This document shows, one piece after another, positions 46,701-58,700 of a DNA stretch of 64,000 nt. The position numbers were made by a program, and so were the translations under genes. This stretch comes from Emydura subglobosa (lineage: Eukaryota > Chordata > Testudines > Chelidae): NCBI GenBank assembly GCA_007922225.1, contig ML679970.1:37183460-37247459 (forward strand). The letters run 5' to 3'. Under the pieces are notes generated by a model. It ran no database searches, was not told the DNA's origin, and was given only the letters and a program-made list of their open reading frames with translations. Every line of letters begins with the position of its first letter. Position 1 is the first letter of the stretch.

Positions 46701-49700
46701 CGCACCCCTGGTGTAAAGGTGGTAACCCTGCCCACACTACATCTGACCATCTGTCATATCACGGCCTTATATACTCAGCCCTTCTTCCAACATATGGCTC
46801 ATGTTAGTCTGTAAATATAAAATCCCATGGAAAATTGAGTGTTGGGGTACTTATTAAAATTTTCAGAAGCTAGGGAGTACTTATTACTTAAAAGATTGAG
46901 GAAACCCTGCTTTAAACTATAAAACAAAGGCATAACAAGATGTAATGGCTGGAAGATAAAACTAGACTGATTCAGCCTAGAAATAAGGTGTAATTTCTTT
47001 AGTGAGGGTAATTAACCATCAGGCCCTGTGATGAAATTCCATGGCCAATGTTATACGGGAGGTCAAACTTAGATGATCATTCTGGGTCCCTTCTAGCCTC
47101 AGTGTATGAATCCATAAACGATTTCACAGCTAGGAACAAGGGAATCAGCACCCTGTGACCATGTTGTTTATGCAAGTACATCATTACCACCAGCATATGT
47201 ACAGTTGGGGACCTTTTGATTTAGTCTGTGATACCTTGGATAGGTCTGCAGGTCCCATGCAAATGGTTCTAGCATTTCTCAGATGTGGTCACCATGGACA
47301 CACACAGCCACCAGGGGGTTTTCTTGCGGCTGTGACCGCCCCTGGGGCAGAGATAGGGGAAGGAGGTAAAACAGTGGCCCTTCCTGCAGCGGTAGGGGAG
47401 GGCTGCAGCCAACCCCCCCAGCTTCAGGACTCCAGAGGTGGGCTTCAGTCTCTTTCCCCTGGTTCAGCCAGAGGCTCCTGCGATGGGCTTCAGCTCTCTC
47501 CCCCCAGCTTCAGTCCTAGGAGTCTGGTGTCGGACTTAACGCCCTTTCCCTCCACCCCCTTCAGTCTGGGCCTCTGGCAGTACGCTCTGTGCTTCAGCCC
47601 TTCCTCCCCCCAGCTACAGCAGCAGGACTCTGGGCTTCCACTCCCTGTGATGGCAGGGCTCTAGGCTTCAGCCCCCTCCCCACCCTGACTTCATCCGTGG
47701 GATTTTAGTTCTGGGCTGCAGCCCAGAGCAGCCGCCTGCAGCAGGGCCAGTGTTACCAGGCACTGTGGTCAACAGGCAAGGAGCAAGGTGAGTCTGGAGT
47801 GCGAGGCCATGGAGAGGAGCTCAGGGCAATGGGGTGGGGCAGGCAGTGGGGACCAGAGGCAATGGGTGGGGGGCAGGAGCACCAAAATACATTATTTTTA
47901 TTTTTATTATGGAATCTGCCAAAAAAATCCTACATAAATCACAATGATTTGGACATATAAATGTGCTTATTTATTAGTTTTTCCTAAAGTTAATTAAGTA
48001 TTTTAGGAAAATTTATGAGTGGCCACCAGCAAGAGTTGGTGGCTGCACTGTGAGGCCACCAAATAATTTGTTGAGAACTCTACATACTGAGTTGACTCAG
48101 GATCCTGGATGCATTTTGCTGCCTCCTCACATGCAGTTAATAGGAAGTGACAAGAGATGGGGTGGAGAGTGATCAAGGTTATTTTAACTTGCGCTCTCTG
48201 GATTCCCTGCGTTTTCTTATACTTAATATTTGCTTTGGACTAATAAATCTTCTAATATCTCTGCCTGTGCATTCCCTCCCACTCTTTCTCATTCCCCTAT
48301 AGTTGGGGTGATTAGTGATAGCTAGGCTGACTGGCAATTGGAGGTGGTTGGTTTTTTTAATAGGAAGAGCGGGAAGCATCGCCTAAATTCAGGTTGTCTA
48401 ACAATTCCCATTATAAGGGGATATTGAAAACTCTGTTTTCAGTTGCTTATAGCTTTGCTAAACTTTAGCTCTTCTGGCTGAAATTTTGCATGCTAGGTGT
48501 CTGCTTCTGGCTGAAATATGTTGGAAAATGTCAGCTAAGAGTTCAACAATTCCCACAAATGAGATTTGGAAAAAAATATGTAGTCTTGCCCATTTAACCC
48601 CTCACCTCCACATCTCTAGCCACCTTTTTCTTTGAGAAACTCAATTGGCCCCAGGTTTTTTTGTGTGTGCAACTTAGATATATAACCATGAAATTGAGCA
48701 CATCATACTTTCCCCTTTATCCTGTCTCCTCTTCCCTCCTCCTATTATATTCCTTGCATCTTATTGTAAATCATTGCTGACTTCTTAAGACAGAGACAAT
48801 CTTTCTGTATTTGTAAAGCAACTAGTACAATGGGATAGTGGTCCTATGGGGGGCGCTAGGTGCTACTACAATACAAACAGTAGTAAGATGCATCCTTGGT
48901 CAGGCAGCTCAATCCTATACTTGCAAGAGAATGGACGTGATAACCTGCGAGGTGTTTCCCTTCTCTAAATTCAGTGATGGAACGTTTAAAAGATTTTCAG
49001 AGCTGTTACCCATGTCTCACCAGTCAGAATCTCATCAGTGGCCAACTACAAACAAATCATACACTTTGTATACAAAACTTAATTTTTGTTGCAGTCTTGT
49101 TTCTCTACCGGAAGAGGGCACTCATCTCTCACATTCCAAAGGATCTTCTGGTGAATGGGAAAGCCTTTACTGCAGTTACATCAGACAGGTGGCTACTTTT
49201 GTCAGTGTTCATTTTTAATTAAACATGATTATCTCTGTAATACTGTGAGAAGGGACCCCTCCCCCTTAATGTCTTGGAAATGCAGAGTTGCTTTGTCGCT
49301 TTGCCTCCTTCAGGCTTTGTACAGAGAATGTTGCCAGCTGCAGTAGAAAAGGGAGCGTGTGGCTTCCATATCAAGATATAGAGTGTAAAATATCTTCCTC
49401 TTTAAATATATATTTTAAAATACCCTAGGTTTTTAAATGGCCTAGGTTTTACGTGATCTGAAAACAGGGGAGTCTGAGCTGGCCTTAGGGGCACTGGATG
49501 AGTTTTGTGAAGTGTCTTTTTTTTGTTTTGTTTTGTTTTGTTTTCCCTTCAGTTCGCAGGTGCTGGTACTGGGTGGTGTACTGAGATCAGCTGACCCTAA
49601 TTAGGGAGCCTATTAAGGCAGCCACTCAATCAGGAAGTGGCACAGCTGTAGCGGCACAGGAGCCAGCAAACAGGACTGAAAACAGGAGTTTAGGGAAGGA

Positions 49701-52700
49701 GTGTGTGGTGTTTTGGTATTGTTGGGGTGCACATTGGGGGTGGTTTTGGTGGGTGTTTTGTTTTTTTTCTGTGTCTCACTGTTAGGAAGTGGGGGAAAGG
49801 CTATGACAGATACAGAGGCGGTAGTGGTAGTCACTCAGGCAGTGGAAGAGACAATGGCTCTGGATGACTGGATATGGAAGCTGTGGGATGGACATGATTC
49901 TGGAGGTGGTACCTCAAAAGAGCTTTGTTTGTATGAAGTGCCACCTTATAGAGCTGATGGAAGAGAAGATTTGAGGGTTGGAGATGTAGGTGGAAACTCT
50001 AGTTGAGTTTAGAAGGGGGTTCGAGCAGATGATGGAGCAAAGGAATGAGGAGGCTGAAGGGAAAAACCCAGACCTGCAGATGGAAGCAGGACCAACAAAC
50101 TCTGAGGGGAGAATGCTGGGTGAGGAAAGTGGCCAGTGGAAGCATGTGACTGCGAGAACCTGGCAGAGGAAAAGATGGGCTATTGAAAGAGAAATAGAGC
50201 TCAGAAATAAGTTTGCGAGTTGGAAAATGAAGAGGCACAGCAGTTGGTTACTGAAGGTGGGTGGCAAGGAAGAAGAGAAGAGCAGCTAGTCCTATACAAA
50301 GAGTGGATGAGCCAATGGAAATACCACTAAATAAAAGCCCCAGGAGGATACAGAAACGGTTGCAGAGGATTGCAAAGGAGAATAGTAGACGAGATGCTTG
50401 CAGCCAGAAAGAACAGGAGATAGGCCGGAGAATCGCACCATTACCAGGAAAAGGCAGATCTATGTGATTGGGGACTCCCTACTGAGAAGAACAGACAAGC
50501 TTGTAACCAGAGCTGATCCAAAGAACAGAAGGGTGTGCTGTCTGCCGGTTGTTAAGATATGGGTTGTGGACCTGGGGCTGAAGAGGATCCTAATGGGAGC
50601 GGAAAAGAATCCACTGATTGTCCTTCATGTAGGTACAAATGATACAGCTAGATTCTCACTGGAACATATCAAAGAATACTATGCCCGGCTGGGGAAGACT
50701 CTTAAGGAAATCGAGGCTCAGGTGATCTTCAGTGGGATTCTTCTTGTCCCTAGAGGAGGACAACAAAGGCATGACAAGATTCTGATGATCAACAGATGGC
50801 TCAGGCAGTGGTGCTATAAGGAGGGCTTTGGGATGTATGGTCAGTGGGAAGCATTCATGGACAGAGGACTGTTCTCTTGGGATGGACTTCACCTGTGTAG
50901 GGAGGGAAATGCACTTCTAGGATGGAGGCTGGCATAACTGATTGAGAGCTTTAAACTAGGGAGTTGGGGGAGATGGTTGGAGGATACCCAGGTAATCTCC
51001 ATGCCTGTTCTTAGCATTGAGAGGGAGGAAAATGAAATAAGAAAGGACACAGCAGTGGAGAGCAGAATAGACATTAAGAGGAAGGGTAATGTAGATACCA
51101 GTCTAATAGGCAATATTGGTGGTAGAATGACTCTGCCAAATCAGGTAAGGAACATGAGCAAAGCCAAACAGCAAAAATTAAGATGTTTGTATACCAATGG
51201 GAGGAGCCTGGGTAACAAAAAGGAGGAGCTAGAACTACTGGTAGAGGAGGTGAAACCAGATATTATAGGGATAACAGAAACATGGTGGAATAATGGTGTA
51301 CAAGTATTGAAGGACATGTGCTGTTTAGGAAAGACAGCTATAAAGACACAGGTGATGGAGTGATGAGATAGACTAAAGAAATTAGAAGTGATGGAATTAA
51401 TAAGACAGAGTCTGTCTGGGTAAAAATCACATTGGGGAAGAAAACTACTAGAGCTTCCTCTGGGATAGTGCTTGAAGTGTGCTACAGACTACCGGTATCT
51501 GATTTGGACATAGAGACCTCTTTAATGAAGTAAATACTACTGGGAACTGTGTGATTATGGGAGACTTTAATTTTCCAGATATAGACTGGAAGACAAGTGC
51601 TAGTAATAATAATAGGGTCCAGATTTTCCTGGATGTGATAGCTGACGGATTCCTTCACCAAATAGTTACTGAACCAATAAGAGGGGATGCCATTTTTGAT
51701 TTGGTATTGGTGAGTAGTGAGGACCTCATAGAAGAACTGGTTGTAGGGGCAACGTTGGTTTGAGCACCATGAGCTAATTCAGTTCAAACTAAATGGAAGG
51801 ATAAACAAAATAGATCTGTGACTAGGGTCTTTGATTTCAAAAGCACTAACTTTAAAAAATTAAGGGAATTATTTGGGGAAGTGGACTGAACTGAAGAATT
51901 CATTGATCTAAAGGTGGAGGAGGCTTGGAATTACTTCAAGTCAAAGTTGCAGGAATTATCTGAAGCCTGCATTCCAAGGAAGGGGAAAAAATTAATAGGC
52001 AAGGGTTGTAGACCACGCTGGATGAGTAAGCATCTTAGACAGGTGATTAAGAGAAAGCAGAAAGCCTACAAGGAATGAAAGATGGGAGGGATCAGCAAGG
52101 AAAGCTACTTCTAGGAGGTCGGAACATGTAGAGAGAAAGTGAGAAAGGCCAAAAGCCAAGTAGAATTGGGCCTTGCAAAAGGAAATTAAAACCAATATTA
52201 TAAGGTTCTATAGCCATATAAATAGGAAGAAAACAAAGAGAGAAGAAGTGGGACCACTAAGCACTGCAGTTGGAGTGGAGGTTAAAAATAATCTAGGAAT
52301 GGCCAAATATCTAAACAAATACTTAACATCCCTTTTTAATGAGGCTAATTATAAGCTTGGGGATAGTGGTAGGGTGGCTAATGGGAATGAGGATATGGAG
52401 ATAGATATTACCACATCTGAGGTAGAAGCCAAATTCGAACAGTTTAATGGGACTAAATCCGGGGGGGGGGGCTGGATAATCTCGATCCAAGAATCTTAAA
52501 GGAACTAGCACATGAAATTGCAAGCCCATTAGCAAGGATTTTTAATGAATCTGTAAATTCAGGGGTTGTACCTTATGACTGGAGAATTGCTAACATATTC
52601 CTATTTTTAAGTAAGGGAAAAAAGTGATCCAGGTAACTACAGGCCTGCTAGTTTGAACTCAGTAGTATGCAAGAAAGAGAAAGTAGTTAAGAACATGGAG

Positions 52701-55700
52701 GTTAACGGTAATTGGGATAAAATACAACATGGCTTTACAAAAGGTAGATCGTGCCGGACCAACCTGAAGATAAATTTTTTTAGACAAAGGGAATGCAGTT
52801 GATCTAGTTTATCTAGATTTCAGTAAGGCATTTGTTACGGTTCCACATGGGGTATTATTAGTTACATTGGAAAAAATGGGGATTAATATGCAAATTGAAA
52901 GGTGGATAAGGAACTGGTTAAATGGGAGACTACAGTGGGTCATACTGAAAAGTGAACTATCAGGCTGGAGGGAGGTTACTAGTGGAGTTCCTCAAGGACT
53001 GATCTTGAGACCAGTTTTACTTAACCTTTTTATTACTGACCTTGGCACAGAAAGTGGGAATGTGCTAATAAAGTTTGCGGATGACACAAAGTTGGGAGGC
53101 ATTGCCAATACAGAGAAGGATCGGGATATCGTACAGGAAGATCTGGATGACTTTGTAAACTGGAGTAATAGATATAGGATGAAATTTAATAGTGGAAAGT
53201 GCAAGGTCATGAATTTAAGAACTAACAACAAGAATTTCTGCTATAAGCTGAGGATGCATCAGTTGGAAGAGATGGAAGAGGAGAAGGACCTGGGCATATT
53301 GGTTAATCACAGGAAGGCTATGAGCTGCCAATGTGGTGTGACTGTGGAAAAAAGCTAATGTGATCCTTGGATGCATCAGATGAAGTATTTCCAGTAGAGA
53401 TAGGGAGGTATTAGTACAATTATACAAGGTGCTGGTGAGACCTCATCTGGAATACTGTGTGCAGTTCTGATCCCCCATGTGTAAGAAAAATGAATTCAAA
53501 CTAGAACAGGTGCAGAGAAGGGCTACTAGGATGTGCTGCGGAATGGAAAACTTGCCTTTTGAGAGGAGACTCAAAGAGCTTGGCTTGTTTAGCCTAACCA
53601 AAAGAAGGTTGAGGGGAGATATAATTGTTCTCTATAAATACCTCAGAGGGAGAGAAATTATTTAAATTCAGCACCATTGTGGACACAAGAACTAATGGAT
53701 ATAAACTGGCCGTCAAGAAATTTAGACTTAGGTTTCTAACCATCAGAGGAGTGAAATTCTGGAATAGCCTTCCAAGGGGAGCAGTGGGGGCAAAAAACCT
53801 AGCTGGCTTCAAAACTGAGCTTGATACATTTATGGAAGGGATGGTATGATGGGACAGCCTAATTTTGGCAATTGACTGATCTTTGACTACTGGTGGTGGA
53901 TATGCCAGTGGCCTGTAAAGGGATGTTTAAATTGGGTTGATTCTGAGTTATTCTAGAGAAAATTCTTTCTTGGGTGTCTGGCTGGTGAGTCTTGCCCACA
54001 TGCTCAGGGTTTAACTGATTGCCATATTTGGGTCAGAAAGGAATTTTCCCCCAGGGCAGATTGGAAACAGCTCTGGGGTCTTTCACCTTCCTCTATAGCA
54101 TAGGGCATGGCTCACTTGCTGGTGGATTCTCTGTACCTTAAAGTCTTTAAACTATGATTTGAGGACTTTAATAACTCAGTCATTGGTTAGAGATTTATTA
54201 CAGGAGTGGGTGGGTGAAGTTCTGTGGCCTGCATTGTGCAGGCAGTCAGATTAGATGATCATATTGGTCCCTTGTGAGCTTAGAGTCTGAGTCTATGTAT
54301 GTCGAATAGACAAGGAACTCTAAAGATGAAGGAGCAAGAGCTTGAGGCTGAGCGCTTAATAATACACATCTATAAACTTACGCCTTAGTTTTCTTTTGGT
54401 GCTCCTGACACTTCCATTTATAATAAACTTGCGCTTAAATGGCTGGTTGATTAAAATCTAATAATCCAAGTAATTACAGACCAGCCAGCAACAAGAAGGT
54501 TTGTAGTCAAAAACAAATAAAAAAACCCAAAAAAAATCAATAACTGTGTCTGACTCATGGCAGAGTGTTTCTAGCAGTTAATCCAAGGGAAATGGGGCTT
54601 TGGGGCCAACCATGGATATGCTCCAATTAACTCAGATTCAGCTGTGGAAAGGAGCTTGGATGCTGGCTTTTTAATTAAAATTGGGAACAGGGGTGTAGAA
54701 TAAAAGCTACTGTCAGATGTATACTGTAGTGGGGTAAAGCAGTTGCCATCTTCCGAACTAGTCAGGACTACTTCAACCACTGGAAGGGATTTGAGGATGC
54801 AGGAAGCATCCTGTACTGCATTCTCGTTTTGAGAGATGCTTCTGTATGGAAGACTGCAGTCAGACTTTTATCTTGGAAAGAAGTTAATGATAGTGCTAAC
54901 AAGGTGAATATAAGATGAGGCTCCTCAGTTCTCTTAATGTTCCATAAACTGTGTATGTCAGTGTTAGGCTTTATGTGGAGATTACTGGAATGCAATGGTA
55001 AAATTTTTCCAAACCTCCAAGGTATTCGAAGTAATAATGGGGTACAGTGACTGGTGTTAAGGACAGAAACAGAGAGCAAGTGCAGTTGAAGGGAAGCAAA
55101 ACATGGAAAGAATAAGCTTTGGAACAAATGCAACAGTGGAGAAGCCATCTGTTTAGGGAAAGAACAGAACGGTATACTCACCAGGATTCAGAGGGAGCAG
55201 CCTCAGAAAAATCATTAAACCTGGAATTTGCTGTACAGCTGAGTCAGACCTGATTAGATAAATAAGCATCAGTCCATGGAGGAGAGGGAAGTGGTGGTTT
55301 CTGTATAAAGCTTTCATTTACACTTTCCATAAGAGGGCGTGGTCCAAAGAGGTTAAAGAAAATAGGATGGAGAGGTGCTATGTAGGGTAGTTCAGAATGT
55401 CACTAAGTTTTGAGGGATAATGACAATTTTATTCTTTCATGTCAATGATCAAAGTATGTTGAAATATTTTACTTTAAGCATCAACTGGCCTGAATGCCCA
55501 GTTGTGACTTACTGAACTCTTGGGTAAAGGATGATGTACTGCAATGGGCAAGTTTTATTTTAATTAATAAGACACCATTCAGAATGAGATAATGTTTAAT
55601 TATTTAGATCATATATGTTCTGAGGAGGCAAACTGGCATTTTGGGAGGAGGCAGTTGTCTCAGCTGTGATAAGATACCGCTGCTGGCCAAATGTAAAAGT

Positions 55701-58700
55701 GTGTGCTTTGGCCCCCCCTCCCCTTGCCTTTAGTGTTTGTATAAGCTACTGAGTTGTGGTTGTTTTTTACCTTTTTTCAGGTGGACACTAGTTTGCAGAA
55801 TGGTTTTGCCCCTGGTATGAAGCTAGAGGTTGCTGTCAAGTCTGACCACAACACCTACTGGGTAGCCACCATCATCACTACCTGTGGGCAGTTGCTCCTA
55901 TTACGCTATGACGGCTATGGGGAAGACCGCAAGGCAGACTTTTGGTGCGACATCATGACAGCTGACTTGCATCCAGTTGGCTGGTGTGAGCAGAACAAGA
56001 AGATTCTCAAAGTGCCTGAAGGTAACCAATCCCTGTGGAAATGAGGGAGTGTGGAGTTTATATGCTTTGCCCTTTGTAATGGATGGCAAATAGGTCTATA
56101 ACTGCTAGGAGAAGCAATTTGCATTTGCTATAAAACATCTCAAACTGTTCAGCTAATTTGACAGCCCACTTTGTCTCAAAAACTTCTATGTACTTGCAGT
56201 AATAATGGGTCCTTTTATCATCTGAGATGCACCAGTAGGTTGGACCCACAATTAATTTGCCTTTAAAACATAGATTTTTAGTACTCACTAACCGTTGCCA
56301 CCCAAATGCTTTGGTTCACTATTTTTTAGGCATTCGCCACTTTGTCACTGAGACACTTTTTTTTCATAAAACAGAATCTGTTTTTATGTAGAACCTACTC
56401 TGTAAATGACTGTGCCTTGTGCTTATTAGGTTCTATTATAGCAGTTTGAATAAACTTCATTCCCAAAGCTATGTTTATATCAGTGGCACTAATGCACAAA
56501 AAAACAAAAGAAAAAAAATACCAGTTTAATTTTGAGTGGCACAATTAGTGTTCTACACTCACCAACCTTACTGTCCCTCCTTATAAGAGACTATGTATGA
56601 CCACTCCAGCATAGGCTTTGTCTACATAGAATGTCCTCCTCAACACACTTTTTTCTCTTCATTGCCACATATCCATTCAATTACCAGAGTCTGGAAAGAA
56701 AACAGCTTGAGGATGATCTTAAATATGAAAATGCTCTTGGATTTGTGCTCTTGGTTTTCCCCTGGTTCCTCCCTGTGGATAGAATGTCTGGTAGAACATC
56801 CTCAAGAGGGGCTTGTGTTTGCTGCCTCGCATCATTTCTGGGTAACTGCTGAGACATGCTCCCCCCAACAGCACATCCCCATACTGGCTCCCTGTGAAAC
56901 TTGTTTATCAAAGTGGTTGAAGCTCACATTTCAAGGCAGGTGAAACAGGGTTCTGTTGTTTAACAGAGTTCACTCACATGATTTTATTTAAAACTTCTGA
57001 CCTGCCCACTTTCACCAGCTCTTGTCTGTTATCTGAAGGTGGTGTACTCTTGTATTGAAATGAAGGAAAGTCCTGAGCTGACCTTGTCTATTGAAATAAC
57101 ACTAATATGAAACCTTGCTTATCATTAAGTAATCTAAGGTAAAGTCACCCTCTGATGTACAAGGGTGTGGGCCTTCTTATTGATGTGCACATGACAAATG
57201 TACCCTCCTGAATGAAATGTCACAAGGGCATTCAAATACTTGTTACTTAAAGTAGCCTTTTGCTGGCCACAGAAGTAATCTCTCACCTTGTTTTTTGTTT
57301 AGGTATCAAGGATAAAATATCTGACCAGGAAGAATTCCTTCGACAGACACTAATAGGAGCATGCAGTGCTCCTGCTAATCTGCTAGAGGGTGTGAGTGTT
57401 TATTCATATAGACTGAATTAACTCACTTGAAATAATAGTGAGGATTCTTTTTTAGGGCTAGGACACTGTTAGCATCTTTAACCACAGTATATAAAGTAAA
57501 ACCCTTTGTAATTGAATCATTTCTACATCTTTCTCAATTTTAAGTGCTATTGCTGTAAGTCGTTGAACTTCAGAAAAATATGTTCTATGTAGCATTTGTG
57601 TTTGTCAAATGCTTTCCTGAACATGTTTGTAACTGCAGGTTCAGATTCTCTTCCACTCATTAATTCCTGTCAGAGTAAAGCAGCTCCTCCCAAATTCCCT
57701 TAGTGCTCAGTCCTTTCTCCTAGCCTTTTCCTCCTTCAAAATAGTTTTGTGGAATCTCTTCCTTGTCTGACCTTCAAAATGCCTCCTTCCTCAGTCATGC
57801 CCCCAGTTAATCTTCTCTTTGCTATTAAATAGACCTTTCTCCTATTCCTGTTTTCTCCCTCCTTGACTTATGTACCTCTACTTTAAATGGGACAAATTCA
57901 GAACCTTTTAACTGTCACCCATTTCTCTGTAGCTAGATCTTCGGTTTGAATAAAATATAATCAAGAACAAAAACCTGGTCACCTCATTCAGTTTCTAATT
58001 TTAATCTGTGCCCCATACCGAGCAGTGTGATTACACTTTGGAAGACCATTTAATTGTTGTTTTATAGCCAACGTTTTAACATGGGCATCTTTGCTTGTCT
58101 GTCCTGTCCTCTTGCGTATTAAAAAGATGCCTGCATTTTTTAAAGGGAGGGCTGTTACTCCATTTCAAGCCCTGAATGTACAGCTGGCAAATGCCTGAAA
58201 CCACAGATGAACAGCACACTGATCCCATGCCTTTGCATAAAATACATAATTTTATGACCTTGACAGCAGATACCGCAGGAGCTCTAATGCACGCGACTGT
58301 GGGCTAGTGAGTTCTGTAATCTCTCTTTGGTAAGGGCGTTATGCTTTTTGACTCCTATATTCATGGCTCAGTTAGACAAGTAGTCCATAGCACGAAGGTG
58401 TTTCTAAGACACAGCATCAGTGACAGTGCAGTATCTACATAACTCAGTCTCTTCTGAACCAGTTGTGTGGATCACTTTCCTTATGTTCCTCTTCTGTTCT
58501 GTCCAATTTGGCTTGCAGCTTCACAAAGGGAAGAATCCCTTGGATCTCATTGCACCGGGCTCCAGACTGGAATGTCAACATTCCCAAGATTCCCTAGGAG
58601 CCTGGATTGTCAGGGTAGTGGAAAACATTGGCGGGAGGCTCAAGCTGCGCTATGAAGGGTTGGTGGATTCTGACCAGTCTGATCAGTGGATGTTCTACTT

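Larger units (their letters stand above)
49560..54296 (+). mobile_element. Nearly full-length CR1/L2-like LINE
   Basis: About 4.7 kb: a 5' leader (GATCAGCTGACCCTAATTAG near 49586), ORF1 with coiled coil and esterase-like domain, and ORF2 with endonuclease and reverse transcriptase. A 3' UTR ends in the LINE tail AGATTAGATGATCATATTGG then TCCCTTGTGAGC and GAGTCTATG. It sits in SFMBT1 intron 2 in the same orientation as the gene. Both ORFs carry several frameshifts and stops. Confidence 0.88.
39171..55780 (+). other. SFMBT1 intron 2
   Basis: About 16.6 kb, the largest intron in the window. It is rich in inserts: poly-C tracts near the donor, a MITE, hAT elements with a nested MITE, a LINE split by another hAT, a GC-rich candidate element and a nearly full-length CR1-type LINE. 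Stretches 39570-40260, 40370-41420, 41680-44440, 48900-49515 and 54300-55780 show nothing recognisable. Confidence 0.85.

Noticed and set aside
47155..47664. 169-codon ORF as a gene
   Set aside because: Low-complexity Pro/Ser/Gln-rich frame in a GC-rich candidate transposon, without recognisable domain or splice sites.
58420..58518. Extension of the MBT repeat 2 frame upstream to 58420
   Set aside because: A clear AG acceptor at 58517-58518 and phase-matched joining to exon 4 show that the upstream part is intron.
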